From assembly GCF_900115815.1 (NCBI RefSeq), contig NZ_FOXV01000002.1, forward strand, positions 124,001 through 188,000: a stretch of DNA of 64,000 nt, read 5' to 3'. This document shows, piece after piece, positions 1-8,014 of the stretch. A model generated the notes under the pieces. The model was not told the DNA's origin, made no database searches, and saw only the letters and a list, made by a program, of their open reading frames with translations. How positions within the stretch are numbered: the stretch's first letter is position 1; every line of letters starts with the position of its first letter. The stretch is from Roseivivax halotolerans. GTDB lineage: Bacteria > Pseudomonadota > Alphaproteobacteria > Rhodobacterales > Rhodobacteraceae. Position numbers and translations under genes: made by a program.

Positions 1-131
1 GCGATCTCGCGCCAGACGCCGCGCACGAGACCGAGGCAGTCGCAGCCCGCGCCGGCCTGCGAGGCCTGGTGGCGATAGGGTGTGCCGATCCAGCCCCGCG
101 CAGCCGCAACGATCCTGTCCGCGCCGCTCAT
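1..131 (-). CDS. GTA g14-like NlpC/P60 cell wall hydrolase (partial, 3' end outside window)
   Basis: Only the first 43 codons are inside the window; the gene continues past base 1. The visible N-terminus contains the pattern GTPYRHQ followed by GCDCLGLVRG, the active-site Cys region of NlpC/P60 peptidases (Cys32). In GTAs of the R. capsulatus type this enzyme (g14) is a tail-tip peptidoglycan hydrolase that helps DNA pass the recipient cell wall; that role is inferred from family and position. The ATG at 131 overlaps the stop of the upstream g13 gene as ATGA, so the two are translationally coupled. Confidence 0.85.
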   Translation of the reverse strand, partial: MSGADRIVAAARGWIGTPYRHQASQAGAGCDCLGLVRGVWREI

Positions 132-1015
132 CTCCGGCTGCCCCCCGAGGTATCGGATGCGTTGGCCGGGTGCACGATCAGCCAATCGTCGCCGGGGATA
201 TCCGGAAATCCCTGGTAATTTAGGAGGTTATCGAACTTGGTCTTGCAGGTCTCCATCCTCTTGTCGCACCCCGCCGTCACGCGCAGCGCGTCACCCGGCG
301 CGATCTCGGCGCACAAAGGTTCCCAAAGCGAGATCTCACGGCCGGCCTCGGTGATCGCGTCGCGCTTGATCCAGCCGGAAAGCCCCGCGCCGCTGCCGGA
401 AAGAACATCGAGCCGTCCGCGCGAGAACCAGCCCTCAGGCACGCCCGTTAGCTCAGGGAGCGAGAATTGCCGCGCCTCGACAACGGCCAGCGCGGTGCCA
501 TCCCAGAACAGCCCCGGCGCAGAGAGATCCACACCGCAGGTCCGGTCGCCGAGTACCGCCGTGCAGGGCCGCTGGAAGATGCGTCCGATCGGACGGTTGA
601 GCAGGTCCGACAGGCCGCGAAGCTCCGCGCGGAACGCGCCTTTGCCGCGCTGGATCTCACCGATATGGCCGCGGAACAGGATCTGCCGCGCGGTCACGTC
701 CTGCCAATTGACAAGCCAGGCCACGACCTCTGCGCCGTCATAGCGTCCCGCCTCGATATCCGCGTCCGAGATGGCGGCGCTCGACAGCGCGCCCATCGCC
801 TCGGAATTGTCGACGGCGAGCCCCGTGCCCTGTTCGAGCGCCCGCGCGGTCAGCCCGCTTTCGGCGCGGAATGTCAGCCCGTCGAAGACCAGATCGAGGT
901 CATGGTCGGTGAAACCGAGGCGCACTCCGTCCGTGCGGATCACTTCCCAGCAGCGCACGACGCTGGTGGAACCCGTTGACAGATGAGCGTGCAGGGCCTC
1001 CGCCTCAGCGCTCAT
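128..1015 (-). CDS. GTA g13-like tail baseplate protein, DUF2163 / BR0599 family
   Basis: This 295-residue protein matches the DUF2163 phage family. It has an N-terminal domain (about residues 1-170) and a C-terminal BR0599-type domain containing CDKRMETCKTKFDN and the GFPDIPGDD ending usual for the family. In the R. capsulatus GTA the counterpart g13 is part of the tail tip/baseplate hub. The ATG at 1015 overlaps the stop of g12 by 4 bases, and its own stop overlaps the start of g14. The uninterrupted coupling indicates one morphogenesis operon. Confidence 0.9.
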   Translation of the reverse strand: MSAEAEALHAHLSTGSTSVVRCWEVIRTDGVRLGFTDHDLDLVFDGLTFRAESGLTARALEQGTGLAVDNSEAMGALSSAAISDADIEAGRYDGAEVVAWLVNWQDVTARQILFRGHIGEIQRGKGAFRAELRGLSDLLNRPIGRIFQRPCTAVLGDRTCGVDLSAPGLFWDGTALAVVEARQFSLPELTGVPEGWFSRGRLDVLSGSGAGLSGWIKRDAITEAGREISLWEPLCAEIAPGDALRVTAGCDKRMETCKTKFDNLLNYQGFPDIPGDDWLIVHPANASDTSGGSRR

Positions 1016-1644
1016 ATCCGGACCTCCACCACTGGCACGTCCGGCACCTCACCTGCCTGGAAACTCGCGACGCTGGTCACGATCCGCGAGGTGGCAAAGC
1101 GCACCGGCACGTCGAACTCGAACCCCGCTGTCACGGCGATACCGTCCACGGGCGGCTCGGCGAATGTGACGCGCCCCGTCGCCAGATGGATCTCGTAATC
1201 GGTGCCCTGAACCTGCTCAGTATCGTGCAGCCCGATCCGCACGCTGCCCGCGACAGGCTTCGCGATGGGGCGATGATACTCCACCCCGCCCGAGCGATAG
1301 GTCTTCACGAGGTGAAACAGCGTCGTCTCGCCATCACCGATGCCGATCACCTGGTCCTCGAAATGCACCTCGCGGGATGGGACGCAGGATTTTAAATCCG
1401 CCCAGTCCTTCCAGCGAAATCCGAACATCTCGCCGCGCCGGGCCTCGTAGAAGGCGACGAGCTCCGCGATATCGTCGAGCGATCTGAGGCCGACGCCCGC
1501 ATCGTAGCGCCTGCGCGAATGCGCCCAGGGCGTGTTGCGCTCTTCGTGCCCGTTCGCGAGCGCGACGATCTCGGTGCGACGCTCCGGCCCGCCCATCGAG
1601 CCGAAGCTCAGCCGGGCGGGAAATCTGACATCGTGAAAATCCAT
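1012..1644 (-). CDS. GTA g12-like tail protein, DUF2460 (TIGR02217) family
   Basis: This 210-residue protein begins with FHDVRFPARLSFGS and has the conserved block RRRYDAGVGLRSLDD, both typical of the DUF2460/TIGR02217 phage-like family found in GTA and related prophage tails. In R. capsulatus the homologue g12 is a distal tail protein. The ATG at 1644 is preceded by a GAGGAGA ribosome-binding sequence. It lies between the tape-measure gene and g13, the canonical GTA order. Confidence 0.9.
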   Translation of the reverse strand: MDFHDVRFPARLSFGSMGGPERRTEIVALANGHEERNTPWAHSRRRYDAGVGLRSLDDIAELVAFYEARRGEMFGFRWKDWADLKSCVPSREVHFEDQVIGIGDGETTLFHLVKTYRSGGVEYHRPIAKPVAGSVRIGLHDTEQVQGTDYEIHLATGRVTFAEPPVDGIAVTAGFEFDVPVRFATSRIVTSVASFQAGEVPDVPVVEVRI

Positions 1645-1654
1645 GCCTGTCTCC

Positions 1655-2308
1655 TCAGCGGTTGCGGCCGCCCTGCCCGATCATCCGCGCCATGCGCGCG
1701 GCGATCTGGCTCTGGCTGCGTTCGAAGCCCTGCACATCGGGCGTCGTGATGTTCATGGTGATGTTGATGGCTTGCCCACCGCCGCCCGCCCTCACCCCGA
1801 GTTTGCCGTCGGGTCCGCGAGCGAGTGGCATGATCGCTTCTGGCCCGGCCTCACCCATGAGCCCGGTGCCGCCCCGCATCGGAAAGGTCGTGGGCCCGGT
1901 GACGATGCCGCCCGTGGCGAAAGGCATCACCCGGCCCTGCGCGAAGCCAGCGCCCTTTTCGAACGGGGAGTATTGACCGAAGACGGAATTCACGCCGGCA
2001 GACACCAGCCCGCCCAGATGGTCGGCGACCGGATCGATCGCTGCCTTGTAGGCGGTGTCGATCATCGCCTGCGCGACCTCGTTCAGCGCCTGTGTCAGGC
2101 TCATCCCGTCGAGGATCACGCCGTCGATGGCCGAGGACAGCCCCGTGGACAGCGCCTTCTGGAGCCGCCGCACGCCGCCGCCCGTCTCCGAGAACGTCTC
2201 GTGGATGCGCTTCATCTCGGCGTTGAAGCTCGCGGCCATGCCGGTCGCGCCCGAGAGCGCGGCATCGAGCGCGTCGATCTCGGCCTCGAGCTTTTCTGGA
2301 TCTGTCAT
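1655..2308 (-). CDS. GTA g11-like tail tape measure protein
   Basis: The product is 217 residues, short for a tape measure, which fits the very short GTA tail. The N-terminal 60 residues are predicted helical; the C-terminal half holds GFAQGRVMPFATGGIV, a signature of lambda-type tail tape measure C-termini, followed by the GLMGEAGPEAI motif. The ATG overlaps the stop of the preceding small chaperone gene (ATGA). Tape-measure identity rests on the C-terminal motifs plus position directly after the two tail chaperone-like genes. Confidence 0.88.
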   Translation of the reverse strand: MTDPEKLEAEIDALDAALSGATGMAASFNAEMKRIHETFSETGGGVRRLQKALSTGLSSAIDGVILDGMSLTQALNEVAQAMIDTAYKAAIDPVADHLGGLVSAGVNSVFGQYSPFEKGAGFAQGRVMPFATGGIVTGPTTFPMRGGTGLMGEAGPEAIMPLARGPDGKLGVRAGGGGQAINITMNITTPDVQGFERSQSQIAARMARMIGQGGRNR

Positions 2309-2499
2309 CTCTTGGCCCCTTCATCGTCGGGAAAGTTCGCCATCAATTCATCGAGCCGCGCGCGCGCCATCGGGCGCGGCCCCTGGCCCTCGCCCAGCAT
2401 CAGCCGAAGCTCGGCCGGTGTGAGCGACCAGAACGCCTCGGGCGGCAGCCGCAGACCCTGGAAGCCCGCGCGCATGAGGCCCGGCCAGTCAAACCGCAT
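2305..2499 (-). CDS. GTA g10.1-like tail assembly chaperone (TIGR02216 family)
   Basis: This is a 64-residue protein, FDWPGLMRAGFQGLRL then PEAFWSLTPAELRLMLG, the compact pattern of the TIGR02216 small phage protein encoded between g10 and g11 in GTA clusters. I chose the ATG at 2499 over a TTG at 2520 because family members start just before the FDWP motif. The gene overlaps the 3' end of g10 by 11 bases and the start of the tape-measure gene by 4. In tailed phages, two overlapping small genes ahead of the tape measure are usually tail chaperones; that role is inferred here. Confidence 0.82.
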   Translation of the reverse strand: MRFDWPGLMRAGFQGLRLPPEAFWSLTPAELRLMLGEGQGPRPMARARLDELMANFPDDEGAKR

Positions 2500-2818
2500 C
2501 GGCGGCCTCCACCGGGCCAAACGCCTGTGCCAGAAGAAGCGCCGCCGCTTTGGCGGCTGCCACGGGCCCGCCCGCGATCTCGGCTTGCATCAGATCGCCC
2601 GCGCGTCCTTGCCAGCCCCCGCCACGGAGCCCCGCGACGATCAGCGCCAGCACGTCGCGCGAGGAAAAGCGCCCTGTCTCGAACCGCTCCACAAGCGCGA
2701 CGAGCGTGTCTTCGCCAAGGCTCGCCTCGAGCTCCGCGAGTGCGCCCAGGGTCAGCCGCATCGCTCGCGGCGCCCCGTCGATCACGATCTCCACTTCACC
2801 GCGCCAGGGATTCGTCAT
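2489..2818 (-). CDS. GTA g10-like tail assembly chaperone
   Basis: This 109-residue protein begins MTNPWRGEVEIVIDG and contains LTLGALAELE and SSRDVLALIVAGLRGGG, the conserved core of the GTA family protein g10 (a gp13/TAC-like tail chaperone family). It sits 3 bases downstream of the major tail protein gene and overlaps the next small gene, as in R. capsulatus. No transmembrane or signal sequence is visible. The chaperone role is inferred from family and position. Confidence 0.85.
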   Translation of the reverse strand: MTNPWRGEVEIVIDGAPRAMRLTLGALAELEASLGEDTLVALVERFETGRFSSRDVLALIVAGLRGGGWQGRAGDLMQAEIAGGPVAAAKAAALLLAQAFGPVEAADAV

Positions 2819-2821
2819 GGA

Positions 2822-3241
2822 TCAGCTCGCTTGCGCGACGAACGAGAGCGCACCCGCCGAAGCCATCGAGACCTCGTAGGTCGCCTCGCCGTCATGGGTG
2901 CCGGCATATTCAAGGCCGGTGACCTGGAACGGGCCGGTGACTGTCCCGAAATCGGGGATCACCACTTGGAATGCCGGCGTTTCGGAGCCGAAGAAAATCT
3001 GTCGCGCGCGCTCGTCGGTATCGGCATCGCGAAAGACACCCGAGCCCGAGATCGCCGCGCTGCGGACGCCCGCGCCTGCCAGAAGCTCGCGCCATCCCCC
3101 TTCGCTTTCGAGCGAGGTCACGTCCACCTGCTCGGCGTTGAAGGCGATCCGCGTCGCACGCAGGCCCGCCATTGTATGGAACTGCCCGTCCCCGGTCAGG
3201 TCGAGCTTGATGAGAAGGTCCTTGCCGTTCTGAGCGGTCAT
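2822..3241 (-). CDS. GTA g9-like major tail protein (TP901-1 / TIGR02126 family)
   Basis: The 139-residue protein starts TAQNGKDLLIKLD and carries FNAEQVDVTSLES, GWRELL and SGSGVFRD, the hallmarks of the TP901-1-type phage major tail protein family. It would form the tail tube by stacking rings. The ATG lies at 3241, 14 bases after the g8 stop. Length and motif order match intact family members, with no sign of decay. Confidence 0.92.
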   Translation of the reverse strand: MTAQNGKDLLIKLDLTGDGQFHTMAGLRATRIAFNAEQVDVTSLESEGGWRELLAGAGVRSAAISGSGVFRDADTDERARQIFFGSETPAFQVVIPDFGTVTGPFQVTGLEYAGTHDGEATYEVSMASAGALSFVAQAS

Positions 3242-3255
3242 GTCGCTACACTCCG

Positions 3256-3672
3256 TTACTGGGATTGATCGTCGTCGACGCGGGCACGGAAGATCATCTC
3301 GATCCGCCGAAGCCCGCCGCTTCTGTGCCGCGCCTCGGCCCGGAGGAACCTGAGGCTGGTGAGGCGCCCCCGCGCGAGCGTCAGGTCCGCTCCTTCGAGC
3401 GCATCGGACAGCGCCACCGCGGCGCGTTTGGCCTGCCGAAACCCGCCCGCATCGGTCACGACGGTGACCGAGATGTCGTGCCAGGCTCCATCCGCGCTCG
3501 CATCCGAGGCCGCGCGCACTTTCTCGGGCCCGAGCGAGACGTAGAGGCTCGGGACCGGCCCCGCCGGCAGCGCATCGTAGATGTGGCTGCCAACCTCGGC
3601 GGTGAGCGCGGGATCAGCGGCAAGGCGCGTAAAGATCGCCGCCTGCAGCGCTTCTGATATGGCATAGCTCAT
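3256..3672 (-). CDS. GTA g8-like tail terminator/completion protein, DUF3168 family
   Basis: This 138-residue protein has the DUF3168 pattern: N-terminal LQAAIFTRLAADP, DALPAGPVPSLYVSLG, then WHDISVTVVTDAGGFRQAK. DUF3168 proteins are phage and GTA head-tail joining or tail-completion factors. The ATG at 3672 overlaps the stop of g7 by 4 bases. It is followed directly by the major tail protein gene, the canonical order. Confidence 0.9.
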   Translation of the reverse strand: MSYAISEALQAAIFTRLAADPALTAEVGSHIYDALPAGPVPSLYVSLGPEKVRAASDASADGAWHDISVTVVTDAGGFRQAKRAAVALSDALEGADLTLARGRLTSLRFLRAEARHRSGGLRRIEMIFRARVDDDQSQ

Positions 3673-4007
3673 GCGCTGGCTCTCTCTTCGGCAGTGCAGA
3701 TCAGGTACCGCGCGGCAGGCCCCTCCTCCTGCACTGCAAGGATTTCGAAGCGGCGCGTGCCGCTCGCGAACCGATCCTGAACCCGCGGACGGGCGAGCGA
3801 TCCGGCAGGAGCCGCGCGCACGATGATGCGGACGCCCGACCGCGTGAGCGCGCCGCCCTCACCCTGGACCTCGCGGCCGGCGCGGGGCGTCATCTCGCCC
3901 CAGAGCGTGCCGACCTCCTGCCACCCCTCCGACCGTCCACCGGCGCCGTCCGGCAGCTCGGTCTTGCGCTCGAGAACGAGCTTTCGATTGAGACGCGGGG
4001 CCGTCAT
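3669..4007 (-). CDS. GTA g7-like head-tail adaptor (head closure protein)
   Basis: From the ATG at 4007 the product is 112 residues, beginning TAPRLNRKLVLERK and containing GGRSEGWQEVGTLWGEM and RDRF-like VQDRFASGTRRFEILAV, features of the SPP1 gp16-type head closure/head-tail adaptor family. An in-frame upstream ATG at 4073 was rejected because it would lie 66 bases inside g6 and add a nonconserved extension. The chosen ATG overlaps the g6 stop as ATGA. Confidence 0.88.
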   Translation of the reverse strand: MTAPRLNRKLVLERKTELPDGAGGRSEGWQEVGTLWGEMTPRAGREVQGEGGALTRSGVRIIVRAAPAGSLARPRVQDRFASGTRRFEILAVQEEGPAARYLICTAEERASA

Positions 4008-4597
4008 GCGGAAAATCCCATTCGCATCGGGCGATAGCGGCTGAGAAGGCTGGTGACGCCAAAGGGCATGCATCCCGCCGCGAGTCCGGTGTCTTCACGG
4101 TGATCGTAGAAATGCGCGGCAAGCATCAGCACGGCTTGCGACAGGTCCGGCGGTAGGTCATCGAAGGCCTCTGCGAAGCCCGCGACGAAGCGCAGCTCGG
4201 CCGCACCACCTTCGGGTATGGCGGGCAGGCTTGTGGCGAGCGCACGAAGGTTCGGCGCCTGGGCATCGCGGACGAGCCGATATGCCGAGGGCGCAACCGG
4301 GCTGGCCGCCCCGAAGCGGTCGACCAGCGACACGCTCTCGACGGAGCGGACGGGCGCGATTGCGAAGGTCTGGGCATCGGGTCGCGTCCATCCCTGCACG
4401 ATCTGCAGGAACTGACGCGCGATCAGCGCTTTCGCCGTGCGCCCCTCGATGGCGGCGATGGCTGCGCGCAAGAACGATCCGAGAACCGCATCCTGCAGAT
4501 CGTCTTCGCCAAAGCCCGACCCCATTCGGAGGTGCTGTTTCAGCGAGTCGACGGGCAAGGCCGCCTCGGGCACGAGTGTCTCTTCGGTCAGCATCAT
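4004..4597 (-). CDS. GTA g6-like head-tail connector protein
   Basis: The 197-residue product begins MMLTEETLVPEAALPVDSLK and continues with HLRMGSGF and AAIAAIEGRTAKALI, matching gp6-like head-tail connectors of the HK97 type and the GTA g6 family. I chose the ATG pair at 4597/4594 because it follows an AGAAGAAG ribosome-binding sequence and because the longer frame up to 4861 is only overlap with the capsid gene. A 79-base gap separates it from the major capsid gene. Confidence 0.88.
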   Translation of the reverse strand: MMLTEETLVPEAALPVDSLKQHLRMGSGFGEDDLQDAVLGSFLRAAIAAIEGRTAKALIARQFLQIVQGWTRPDAQTFAIAPVRSVESVSLVDRFGAASPVAPSAYRLVRDAQAPNLRALATSLPAIPEGGAAELRFVAGFAEAFDDLPPDLSQAVLMLAAHFYDHREDTGLAAGCMPFGVTSLLSRYRPMRMGFSA

Positions 4598-4676
4598 CGG
4601 TCTTCTTCTCATTGGCGCGGGGAGCCGCGCTTTGGGGTCGGGCGGCGGCACGTCGCGCCGCCCGCACGTCTCTGGG

Positions 4677-5861
4677 TCAGCTCGCCGCGCAGCGCAGGAG
4701 TTTGATCGCCGCGAAGTCCGACACGTCGCCGCCGACGCGCTTGGTCGCGTAGAACAGGACATGCGGCTTGGCGCTGAACGGATCGCGCAGAACGCGCAGG
4801 TCCGGGCGCTCGGCGATCGTGTAACCTGCGCCGAAATCACCGAAAGCGATGGGCGTCGCATCCGCGCCGATATCGGGCATGTCCTCGGCGATCACGACGC
4901 GGTAGCCCAGCAGGCGCGCAGGCTCGGCGCTGGCGAACCCGTCCGACCAGAGGTGCCGTCCGTCCGCATCCTTGAGCTTTCGCAGCGCGCCTGCGGTCTT
5001 GGAGTTCATCACGAACGCCGCCTTCGCGCGGTAGTCCGCGCCAAGGGCGTAGACCAGCTCGATCAGCGCATCGCCGTCTCCGATATCGCCCGCAGTGCCG
5101 CTTGCGACATAGCCGAGGCTGCCCCAGGCCCATGTCTCGTTTTCAACCTGCGGATGGCCAAGAAAGCCCTTGGGCTTGTCCACGCCGTCGCCGGAGACGA
5201 AGGCCGCGGCCTCGGCACGGGAGAACTTGTCGGCGATCCGGCCTGCGAGCCAGGTCTCCACGTCGAAGGCCGCATCGTCGAGAAGCCGCTGTGACGCTTT
5301 CGGCATCGCGTTCAGTTCGAAAAGAGGGATGGAGATCCGCTCGATCGTCGGCGTGCCGGTCTCGCCGGTGGCGCTCGTCTCGTTTGCCCAGCCCGCGCCC
5401 GCATCGTTGCGGTCGATGAGCACGTCGAAGGAGGTCGCCTCCACATTCACGACATTGGCGACCGAGCGGATCGACCCCGCCCCCGCCAGCACCGAGGCGA
5501 TCGTTTCGGAGGTCTGCGGATCGACGAGATAGCCGCCATCCGAATTGACCGCCGTCGACAGCGCCTTGCCTTCAAGCTCGAGTCCCCGGAGCGCATCGTC
5601 GTCGCCGCTGCGAAGATAGGCGGTGAACGCCTTCTGATGCGGGGCTCCGGTCTCGGTCGTGGCGGCCAGAGCCGGCCGTGCGGCGCGGATGGCGGATTTT
5701 CTGTCCAGCATGGTCAATCGCTCTTCCTGTGCGTCTAGTTTCTGGTGCAGTTCGGCCTGCATGGCCCTGATGTCCCCCACGAGGCCCGCCATCGCGGCCC
5801 CGACCCGGGCGACCGGAGACACATCTTCTCCGGCCCGAGAGGTCGTCTCGGTTGTCGTCAT
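4677..5861 (-). CDS. GTA g5-like major capsid protein, HK97 fold
   Basis: This 394-residue protein has the organisation of HK97 capsids: an N-terminal helical scaffolding-like region to about residue 90 that the prohead protease would remove, then GLELEGKALSTAVNSDGG and YLVDPQTSETIA, and a C-terminal half with FVMNSKTAGALRKLKD and LLGYRVVIAEDMP. The ATG at 5861 was chosen over an upstream start at 5948 that falls inside the g4 gene. It is preceded by the protease gene, as expected for a capsid maturation pair. Confidence 0.95.
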   Translation of the reverse strand: MTTTETTSRAGEDVSPVARVGAAMAGLVGDIRAMQAELHQKLDAQEERLTMLDRKSAIRAARPALAATTETGAPHQKAFTAYLRSGDDDALRGLELEGKALSTAVNSDGGYLVDPQTSETIASVLAGAGSIRSVANVVNVEATSFDVLIDRNDAGAGWANETSATGETGTPTIERISIPLFELNAMPKASQRLLDDAAFDVETWLAGRIADKFSRAEAAAFVSGDGVDKPKGFLGHPQVENETWAWGSLGYVASGTAGDIGDGDALIELVYALGADYRAKAAFVMNSKTAGALRKLKDADGRHLWSDGFASAEPARLLGYRVVIAEDMPDIGADATPIAFGDFGAGYTIAERPDLRVLRDPFSAKPHVLFYATKRVGGDVSDFAAIKLLRCAAS

Positions 5862-5890
5862 CACTCTGATCCCGTTCAGTGAAGCGCGCG

Positions 5891-6436
5891 TCAGCCGCCC
5901 GCCATGTCGCAACGAAGCCGCGTCAGCGTCTCCGCCAATTCGCGCCAATCCGCGGCGAGAGGATCATCCCCCTTGCCCTCGATCCGCGCACTGGGAAGCA
6001 TCGGGAAGGTGACAAGCGACACCTCCCAGAGCTCCAGTTCGGTAAGGACCCGCTGGCCCTTGTCGTTCTTGGTGGCCCGGAGCGTGCGGTAGCCGATCGA
6101 CAGCCCGTCGATCGCGCCCGCCCGCAGCAGCTCCGCCGCCTCCTCGGCGCGCGCCACACCGCGCAGAAGGCGGCCTTTCACGTGAAGTCCGATCCCGTCT
6201 TCCCGCACCTCGCTCCAGATCCCGATGGGCTGAGCGGGGTCGTGCTGCCAAAGCATTTTCACCGCCCGTCCTTCCCGCGCCATGCGCCCCAGCGAGGCGG
6301 CGTAGGCCCCTTTCGCGACGATATCGCCGCCCTGGTCGCAGGCCCCGAAGCGCGAGGCATAGCCCTCGATCTCGAGCCCGTCATCGACGGTCACGTTCGT
6401 CGAGAAGCGGCAGAGTTTGTGTTCCAGCTCGATCAT
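5891..6436 (-). CDS. GTA g4-like HK97-family prohead protease
   Basis: The 181-residue product contains EIEGYASRFGACDQGGDIV, the catalytic-His motif WQHDPAQPIG and the Ser motif GLSIGYR typical of HK97-family prohead proteases (peptidase family S78). It would cleave the N-terminal delta domain of the capsid protein during head maturation. The ATG at 6436 is preceded by AAAGGAAG; longer in-frame starts (6460, 6463) lack the conserved beginning. It lies 29 bases upstream of the capsid start. Confidence 0.92.
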   Translation of the reverse strand: MIELEHKLCRFSTNVTVDDGLEIEGYASRFGACDQGGDIVAKGAYAASLGRMAREGRAVKMLWQHDPAQPIGIWSEVREDGIGLHVKGRLLRGVARAEEAAELLRAGAIDGLSIGYRTLRATKNDKGQRVLTELELWEVSLVTFPMLPSARIEGKGDDPLAADWRELAETLTRLRCDMAGG

Positions 6437-6459
6437 CGGGCTTCCTTTCGTTCGGCGCA

Positions 6460-6687
6460 TCACGGCACCAGGTTCATCAGGTCGACCGCGCCTTGCAGCA
6501 GGATCGCGGCCACGACGCCGTAGACGGCGAGCCAGAGCCGGCGCTCGATCCGCTCGATCAGGCTCTCGATCCGGTCAAGCCGCTGGGTCAGCGTGTCGAC
6601 CTGCAGCTTCGAAAGCCGCTCGTGGGCCGCCAGTTTCAGTCCAGGCGCACATTCGAAGCTCTCGGGCGCGATCCGTCCTTCAATCAT
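6460..6687 (-). CDS. GTA g3.5-like small membrane protein (GTA head formation protein)
   Basis: This is a 75-residue protein with an N-terminal soluble part, a helical stretch KLQVDTLTQRLDRIESLIE that could form a coiled coil, and a single C-terminal membrane segment (AVYGVVAAILLQGAVDLM). It resembles the small gene found between portal and protease in R. capsulatus-type GTA clusters (g3.5). The ATG at 6687 overlaps the portal stop by 8 bases. Its exact molecular function is not established from sequence. Confidence 0.82.
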   Translation of the reverse strand: MIEGRIAPESFECAPGLKLAAHERLSKLQVDTLTQRLDRIESLIERIERRLWLAVYGVVAAILLQGAVDLMNLVP

Positions 6688-7864
6688 CCCCTGCCTCCGC
6701 AAGCGGCGGCAGGCCCAGTAGGCGACGCTTTTCGGCGGGCGACAGGAAATCCACCGCGGCCACGCGCTGCCATTGCTGGTCGCGCTCGGCAGCAAGCGCG
6801 GGCACCTGGTCGAGATCGGGTTTGAGCGCGAAGTCCTGCCCCGCGAATCCCGAAAGCCACGCCCCGAGGCTGGCCGCGACGCGGGTCGCAAGCGGCAGCA
6901 CCGTCAGGCGATAGAACGCGCGGTGCGCCTCCTGGTAATTGGCGAACGTGGCCTCGCCGGGGATGCCCAGCAGCATTGGCGGCACTCCGAAGGCAACAGC
7001 GATCTCGCGCGCAGCCGCTTCTTTGGATTTGTGGAATTCCATATCGGACGGCGAAAAGCCCATTGGCTTCCAGTCGAGCCCGCCCTCGAGCAGCATCGGC
7101 CGTCCGGCATTGCGCGCGCCCATGTGATAGCTCTCCATTTCGGAGACGAGCCGATCATATTGCTCGGGGCTGAGCGTGCCCGCCCCGTCGCCACCGGAGA
7201 AGACGATGGCGCCCGAGGGCCGCGCGGCATTGTCGAGCAGCCCCTTCGACCAGCGCGAGGCGGCGTTGTGCACATCCATCGCTTGAGCCGCCGCCTGCAT
7301 GGGCGAAAGTCCGTAATGATCGTCCTGCGGATGAAAGGATTTCAGATGACAGATCGGGCTTGCACCGGCGCCGACCGCGAACCGGTGGGTCTTGGCCCCG
7401 ACCGTGTATTCATAGGCGACCGGCCAGCCATCGGCACCGGGCACGAGCCGCATCCGGTCAGAGCGCAGCACATGCAACTCGAACGGCAGCCCTTCTTCGT
7501 CCGCGACCGCCTCGACATAGGCATCCCCTGCGAGAAGCAGCTGGCCGAAGAGAGCCTCGAAGAGTTCCGCCCGCCCCTGCGCCGGGTTCGGACGGGCCAG
7601 GAGGGTGAGCGCGGGATGCGACTCGTACCGCATCTCGGCATCCTGCAAGACGAGGGGAATAGCGGCGGCCGCCTCGGCGATGAGTTTGACTGCGCGGAAG
7701 CCGATGGGATTGCCCGCAAAGCCGGTCTTGGTGAGCGAGACGGTGTCGCGCGGCGACCAGGCGATCCGGCCAGAAGTCGCATAGGCGACGACCGGTCCGG
7801 TGGCCGACGCCTTCGCCTCGATCGCGGGCGTCTCGTTTTTCCTGCGGAAGATGCTGACGACCAT
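6680..7864 (-). CDS. GTA g3-like phage portal protein, HK97 family
   Basis: The 394-residue protein has the HK97-type portal signature: FAGNPIGFRAVKLIAEAAA near residues 50-70, LLLAGDAYVEAV, the FHPQDDHYGLSPMQAAAQA segment and LLDNAARPSGAIVF, then the C-terminal FGVPPMLLGIPGEATFANY. It would form the dodecameric DNA channel at one head vertex. The ATG at 7864 is preceded by a GAGG sequence. Unlike its neighbours it is separated from the upstream terminase gene by 150 bases that hold a hairpin. Confidence 0.94.
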   Translation of the reverse strand: MVVSIFRRKNETPAIEAKASATGPVVAYATSGRIAWSPRDTVSLTKTGFAGNPIGFRAVKLIAEAAAAIPLVLQDAEMRYESHPALTLLARPNPAQGRAELFEALFGQLLLAGDAYVEAVADEEGLPFELHVLRSDRMRLVPGADGWPVAYEYTVGAKTHRFAVGAGASPICHLKSFHPQDDHYGLSPMQAAAQAMDVHNAASRWSKGLLDNAARPSGAIVFSGGDGAGTLSPEQYDRLVSEMESYHMGARNAGRPMLLEGGLDWKPMGFSPSDMEFHKSKEAAAREIAVAFGVPPMLLGIPGEATFANYQEAHRAFYRLTVLPLATRVAASLGAWLSGFAGQDFALKPDLDQVPALAAERDQQWQRVAAVDFLSPAEKRRLLGLPPLAEAGDD

Positions 7865-7969
7865 TTCGCCCGACCTCGTGTCCCGTTTCCATTCCTGCCG
7901 CTGCGAGCGGTGCTCTCTCGGCGTGGAAACAGATTGGTCGCCAAACGGTTAACGCGGATTGACGGTGCC

Positions 7970-7992
7970 GCGCGGTTCAGGGGAAACCGCGC
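7970..7992 (-). other. Stem-loop in the terminase-portal spacer
   Basis: A perfect 8-bp inverted repeat, GCGCGGTT (7970-7977) and AACCGCGC (7985-7992), encloses a 7-base loop. It lies in the 150-base spacer after the g2 stop, about 105 bases before the g3 ATG. No T-run follows on the minus strand, so it does not look like an efficient intrinsic terminator. It could be an mRNA processing or attenuation site in the operon; that is inference. Confidence 0.5.
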
Positions 7993-8014
7993 AACACCGC
8001 CCTCTCTCAGTCAG

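Noticed and set aside
1643-3268. 541-codon plus-strand frame across the GTA tail genes
   Set aside because: It is opposite five intact overlapping tail genes with family motifs. Its product is low-complexity, rich in Arg, Gly and His, as typical of shadow frames.
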